A stretch of 64,000 nt of DNA from Polynucleobacter sp. JS-JIR-5-A7 (GTDB lineage: Bacteria > Pseudomonadota > Gammaproteobacteria > Burkholderiales > Burkholderiaceae). Every line of letters begins with the position of its first letter. The stretch's first letter is position 1. The notes under the pieces are model-generated. The model was not told where the DNA came from, did no database searches, and saw only the letters and a program-made list of their open reading frames with translations. Positions 62,304 through 64,000 of the stretch are shown in pieces. Location of the stretch: NCBI RefSeq assembly GCF_018687935.1, contig NZ_CP061308.1, forward strand, positions 1,606,048-1,670,047, written 5' to 3'. The position numbers were made by a program, and so were the translations under genes.

Positions 62304-63446
62304 CTAGGCTACTCGATATTGATCAAGAATATGACGATTGATTTCAATACCAAGACCCGGGCCCTTAGGTACGCTTACCTTGCCATTGTGCTGAACAATA
62401 GGATCAACTGATAATAGATCACGGAATGGATTTTCACATTGCTCAAACTCGAATAATGGCGGGTTGCCTTTAAAGCTAGGGGGCTGATCTGGAAGCGCTG
62501 CCAAGAAATGTAAAGTGGCAGCCACCCCAATCACCGATCCCCAGGCATGCGGAACGCACTCCACTCCATGCGCACTCGCAAGGGTTGCAATCTTGCGACA
62601 CTCACTGATACCGCCGGCAGCACAAACATCTGGCTGCACAATATCCATCGCCTTGCGTACAACAATATCTCTAAATCCCCAACGGGTAAATTCATTTTCA
62701 CCCCCCGCTACAGCCATATCAAGGGCACGAGTAACTTCGACATAACCATCTAAATCCTCAGGAGAGATGGGCTCCTCAAACCATTCAATATCTAACTTCT
62801 CAAGCTCTCGACCAATCTTGATGGCTTGGGGTACGGTAAAACAGTGATTAGCGTCAACCATGAGTCGCATATCATCTCCTACTGCTTTTCGAACCGCCTC
62901 TACTCGTCTGATATCTAGCTTTATGTCACCTAAACCAATTTTCATCTTGATAGCAGTAAAGCCATTGTGCTTAAATTCAATCGCCTCTTCCACTGCCTCT
63001 TCGATCAAGCGATCCATATCAATAAAATATAGACCTGTAGCATAAGGTGTTACCTCATCACGATAAGAGCCGCCAATTAACTTATGAATTGGCTTTCCGC
63101 AAGACTTGCCAATAATGTCCCATAGGGCAATATCAATTCCGCTAATAGCCGAAATTGCCATACCGGTAGTGCCGTAATCTTTAATGCGGTTATAGAGATC
63201 TTCCCAGATCACTTCGACGTCAAAAGGATCTCTGCCGATAATGCGAGGACCAAACTGAGTATCAATAAATGCTTTTGATACAGCAGACGGCCCATAACAC
63301 TCTCCCCAGCCCACTATGCCATCGCTTGTTTCAATCTCAACAATGCACGATCCCCTGGCTTTATAAATCCAACCTCTAGAGGAGGTAAAAGGCTTTTCTA
63401 CTGGAGCGGAAACAACATGACAGCTTACTTTTTTAATTTGACTCAT
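62304..63446 (-). CDS. Mandelate racemase/muconate lactonizing enzyme family protein
   Basis: 380-aa enolase-superfamily enzyme from ATG 63446 (a TTG precedes it). K-x-K at TAIKMKIG, metal ligands in MVDANHCFT, WFEEPISPED and AGGENEFTRWGF, and His in CVPHAWGSVIG. The family dehydrates sugar acids such as galactonate, glucarate or tartrate. Second gene of the operon in view, after the partial Bug receptor by about 24 bp. Confidence 0.92.
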   Translation of the reverse strand: MSQIKKVSCHVVSAPVEKPFTSSRGWIYKARGSCIVEIETSDGIVGWGECYGPSAVSKAFIDTQFGPRIIGRDPFDVEVIWEDLYNRIKDYGTTGMAISAISGIDIALWDIIGKSCGKPIHKLIGGSYRDEVTPYATGLYFIDMDRLIEEAVEEAIEFKHNGFTAIKMKIGLGDIKLDIRRVEAVRKAVGDDMRLMVDANHCFTVPQAIKIGRELEKLDIEWFEEPISPEDLDGYVEVTRALDMAVAGGENEFTRWGFRDIVVRKAMDIVQPDVCAAGGISECRKIATLASAHGVECVPHAWGSVIGVAATLHFLAALPDQPPSFKGNPPLFEFEQCENPFRDLLSVDPIVQHNGKVSVPKGPGLGIEINRHILDQYRVA

Positions 63447-63470
63447 CAAGCTTCTTTCAATTTCAGATCA

Positions 63471-64000
63471 TTATTTTTTTTCAGAAAATACTTTTTTTCC
63501 AACTTCAGCCAAAGTATTTGTCACGGCAGTAATTTCAGCGCCCAAAGCTTTCCCAGTAAGGCTGTCGACTCGCGCACCACCATCTTCAGATGCCGCCTTA
63601 AAACGGGGATCCTGAATCGCCTTATTAAAAATAGCAATTAATTTTTCTTGAATTTCTGGTGGAGTCTTTGCAGGAGCTACAAGATATGCCATTTGCACTA
63701 ATGGTCCATATGGAAAAACGTTATAACCCTTCTCCTTAAAGGTAGGAACATTGGGCATTGATTTAATTCGCTCATTTGCAAATACACCTAAAGGTATCAC
63801 CATATTGGAGTCAATCTGCGCTTTACTTTCAGACGGTTTTAATACTGCTGCATCCAGTTGTTTACCAGCTAAATCAATAATGACTTTAGCGCCACCGGTA
63901 TAGGGAACGGTAATAATTTCTGAGTTGACAACATTTCCCGTCATCACTGCAAATATATGATTTAAATTATTACTACCAGGTGTGCCAATCGATATCTTCC
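63471..64000 (-). CDS. Bug/TctC-family receptor (partial, N-terminus beyond window)
   Basis: C-terminal part of a Bug receptor whose coding frame runs through the right edge at 64000. At the edge it reads KISIGTPGSNNLNHIFAVMTGN, matching the internal GTxGxGSxxH region of the family, then VPYTGGAKVIIDLAGKQLDAAV. About half the protein is visible (about 176 residues). It is the first gene seen of the 57.3-64 kb operon and presumably carries the substrate for its enzymes. Confidence 0.9.
   Translation of the reverse strand, partial: KISIGTPGSNNLNHIFAVMTGNVVNSEIITVPYTGGAKVIIDLAGKQLDAAVLKPSESKAQIDSNMVIPLGVFANERIKSMPNVPTFKEKGYNVFPYGPLVQMAYLVAPAKTPPEIQEKLIAIFNKAIQDPRFKAASEDGGARVDSLTGKALGAEITAVTNTLAEVGKKVFSEKK

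Noticed and set aside
1..64000. tRNA or rRNA genes, CRISPR arrays, insertion sequences, prophage
   Set aside because: No cloverleaf-like segment, spaced direct repeats, transposase, integrase or phage structural gene was recognised by eye; small RNAs cannot be excluded.

Overview
The window looks like a chromosomal segment of a free-living betaproteobacterium of the Burkholderiales. A small-genome freshwater Burkholderiaceae member of the Polynucleobacter type is my best guess. The evidence is moderate GC (by eye in the mid-40s percent), dense coding with 4-bp start/stop overlaps, a complete System I cytochrome c maturation operon, and nine Bug/TctC-type periplasmic receptors (one cut by the window edge) without any TctA or TctB membrane partner. 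No rRNA, tRNA, CRISPR array, insertion sequence, integrase or phage gene was seen.

Layout. 1-6.7 kb: a Bug receptor, CrcB fluoride channel, LigB-type dioxygenase, two very small genes, a site-2 protease, cytochrome c', a b-type cytochrome, an MFS carrier and a 3-hydroxyacyl-CoA dehydrogenase. 6.7-12.9 kb: a likely hydroxy-acid or sugar-acid module: hydroxyacid dehydrogenase, DapA-like aldolase, TAXI receptor, fused TRAP permease and, converging on them, an enolase-superfamily dehydratase. 13-22.6 kb: M23 peptidase, universal stress protein, DUF2177 plus SulP transporter, MFS, two Bug receptors, a 2OG-Fe dioxygenase and a membrane-anchored TAXI receptor. 22.6-29.5 kb: ccmABCDEFGHI in one leftward operon. 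29.6-39.1 kb: Bug plus family-3 receptor, MBL hydrolase, quinone oxidoreductase, DUF2452, DUF2237, histone-deacetylase-like amidohydrolase, phasin, SYLF lipoprotein, AhpC and AhpF.

39.1-44.4 kb: a photolyase neighbourhood. DUF393, a chalcone-isomerase-fold protein and a DUF3833 lipoprotein run left. An SDR runs right. TIGR03643-type, FeS photolyase and DUF2256 genes run left. An HNH protein runs right. Both divergent gaps carry nearly the same 30-bp element (26 of 30 bases identical), which is an imperfect inverted repeat sitting exactly 3 nt from the leftward start codon in each case. This shared bidirectional element, apparently driving four transcription units from two copies, is the most striking unexplained signal here.

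44.4-64 kb: a catabolic accessory region, almost all leftward, built as successive modules of a Bug receptor plus acid-processing enzymes: FMN 2-hydroxyacid oxidase, isopropylmalate-dehydrogenase-like enzyme, hydroxyacid dehydrogenases, class II aldolase, amidohydrolase, VOC protein, two FAH-family hydrolases, two mandelate racemase-type dehydratases, a TauD dioxygenase and exported hydrolases. I infer uptake and oxidation of small carboxylic, sugar or aromatic-derived acids. No individual substrate can be read from sequence alone.
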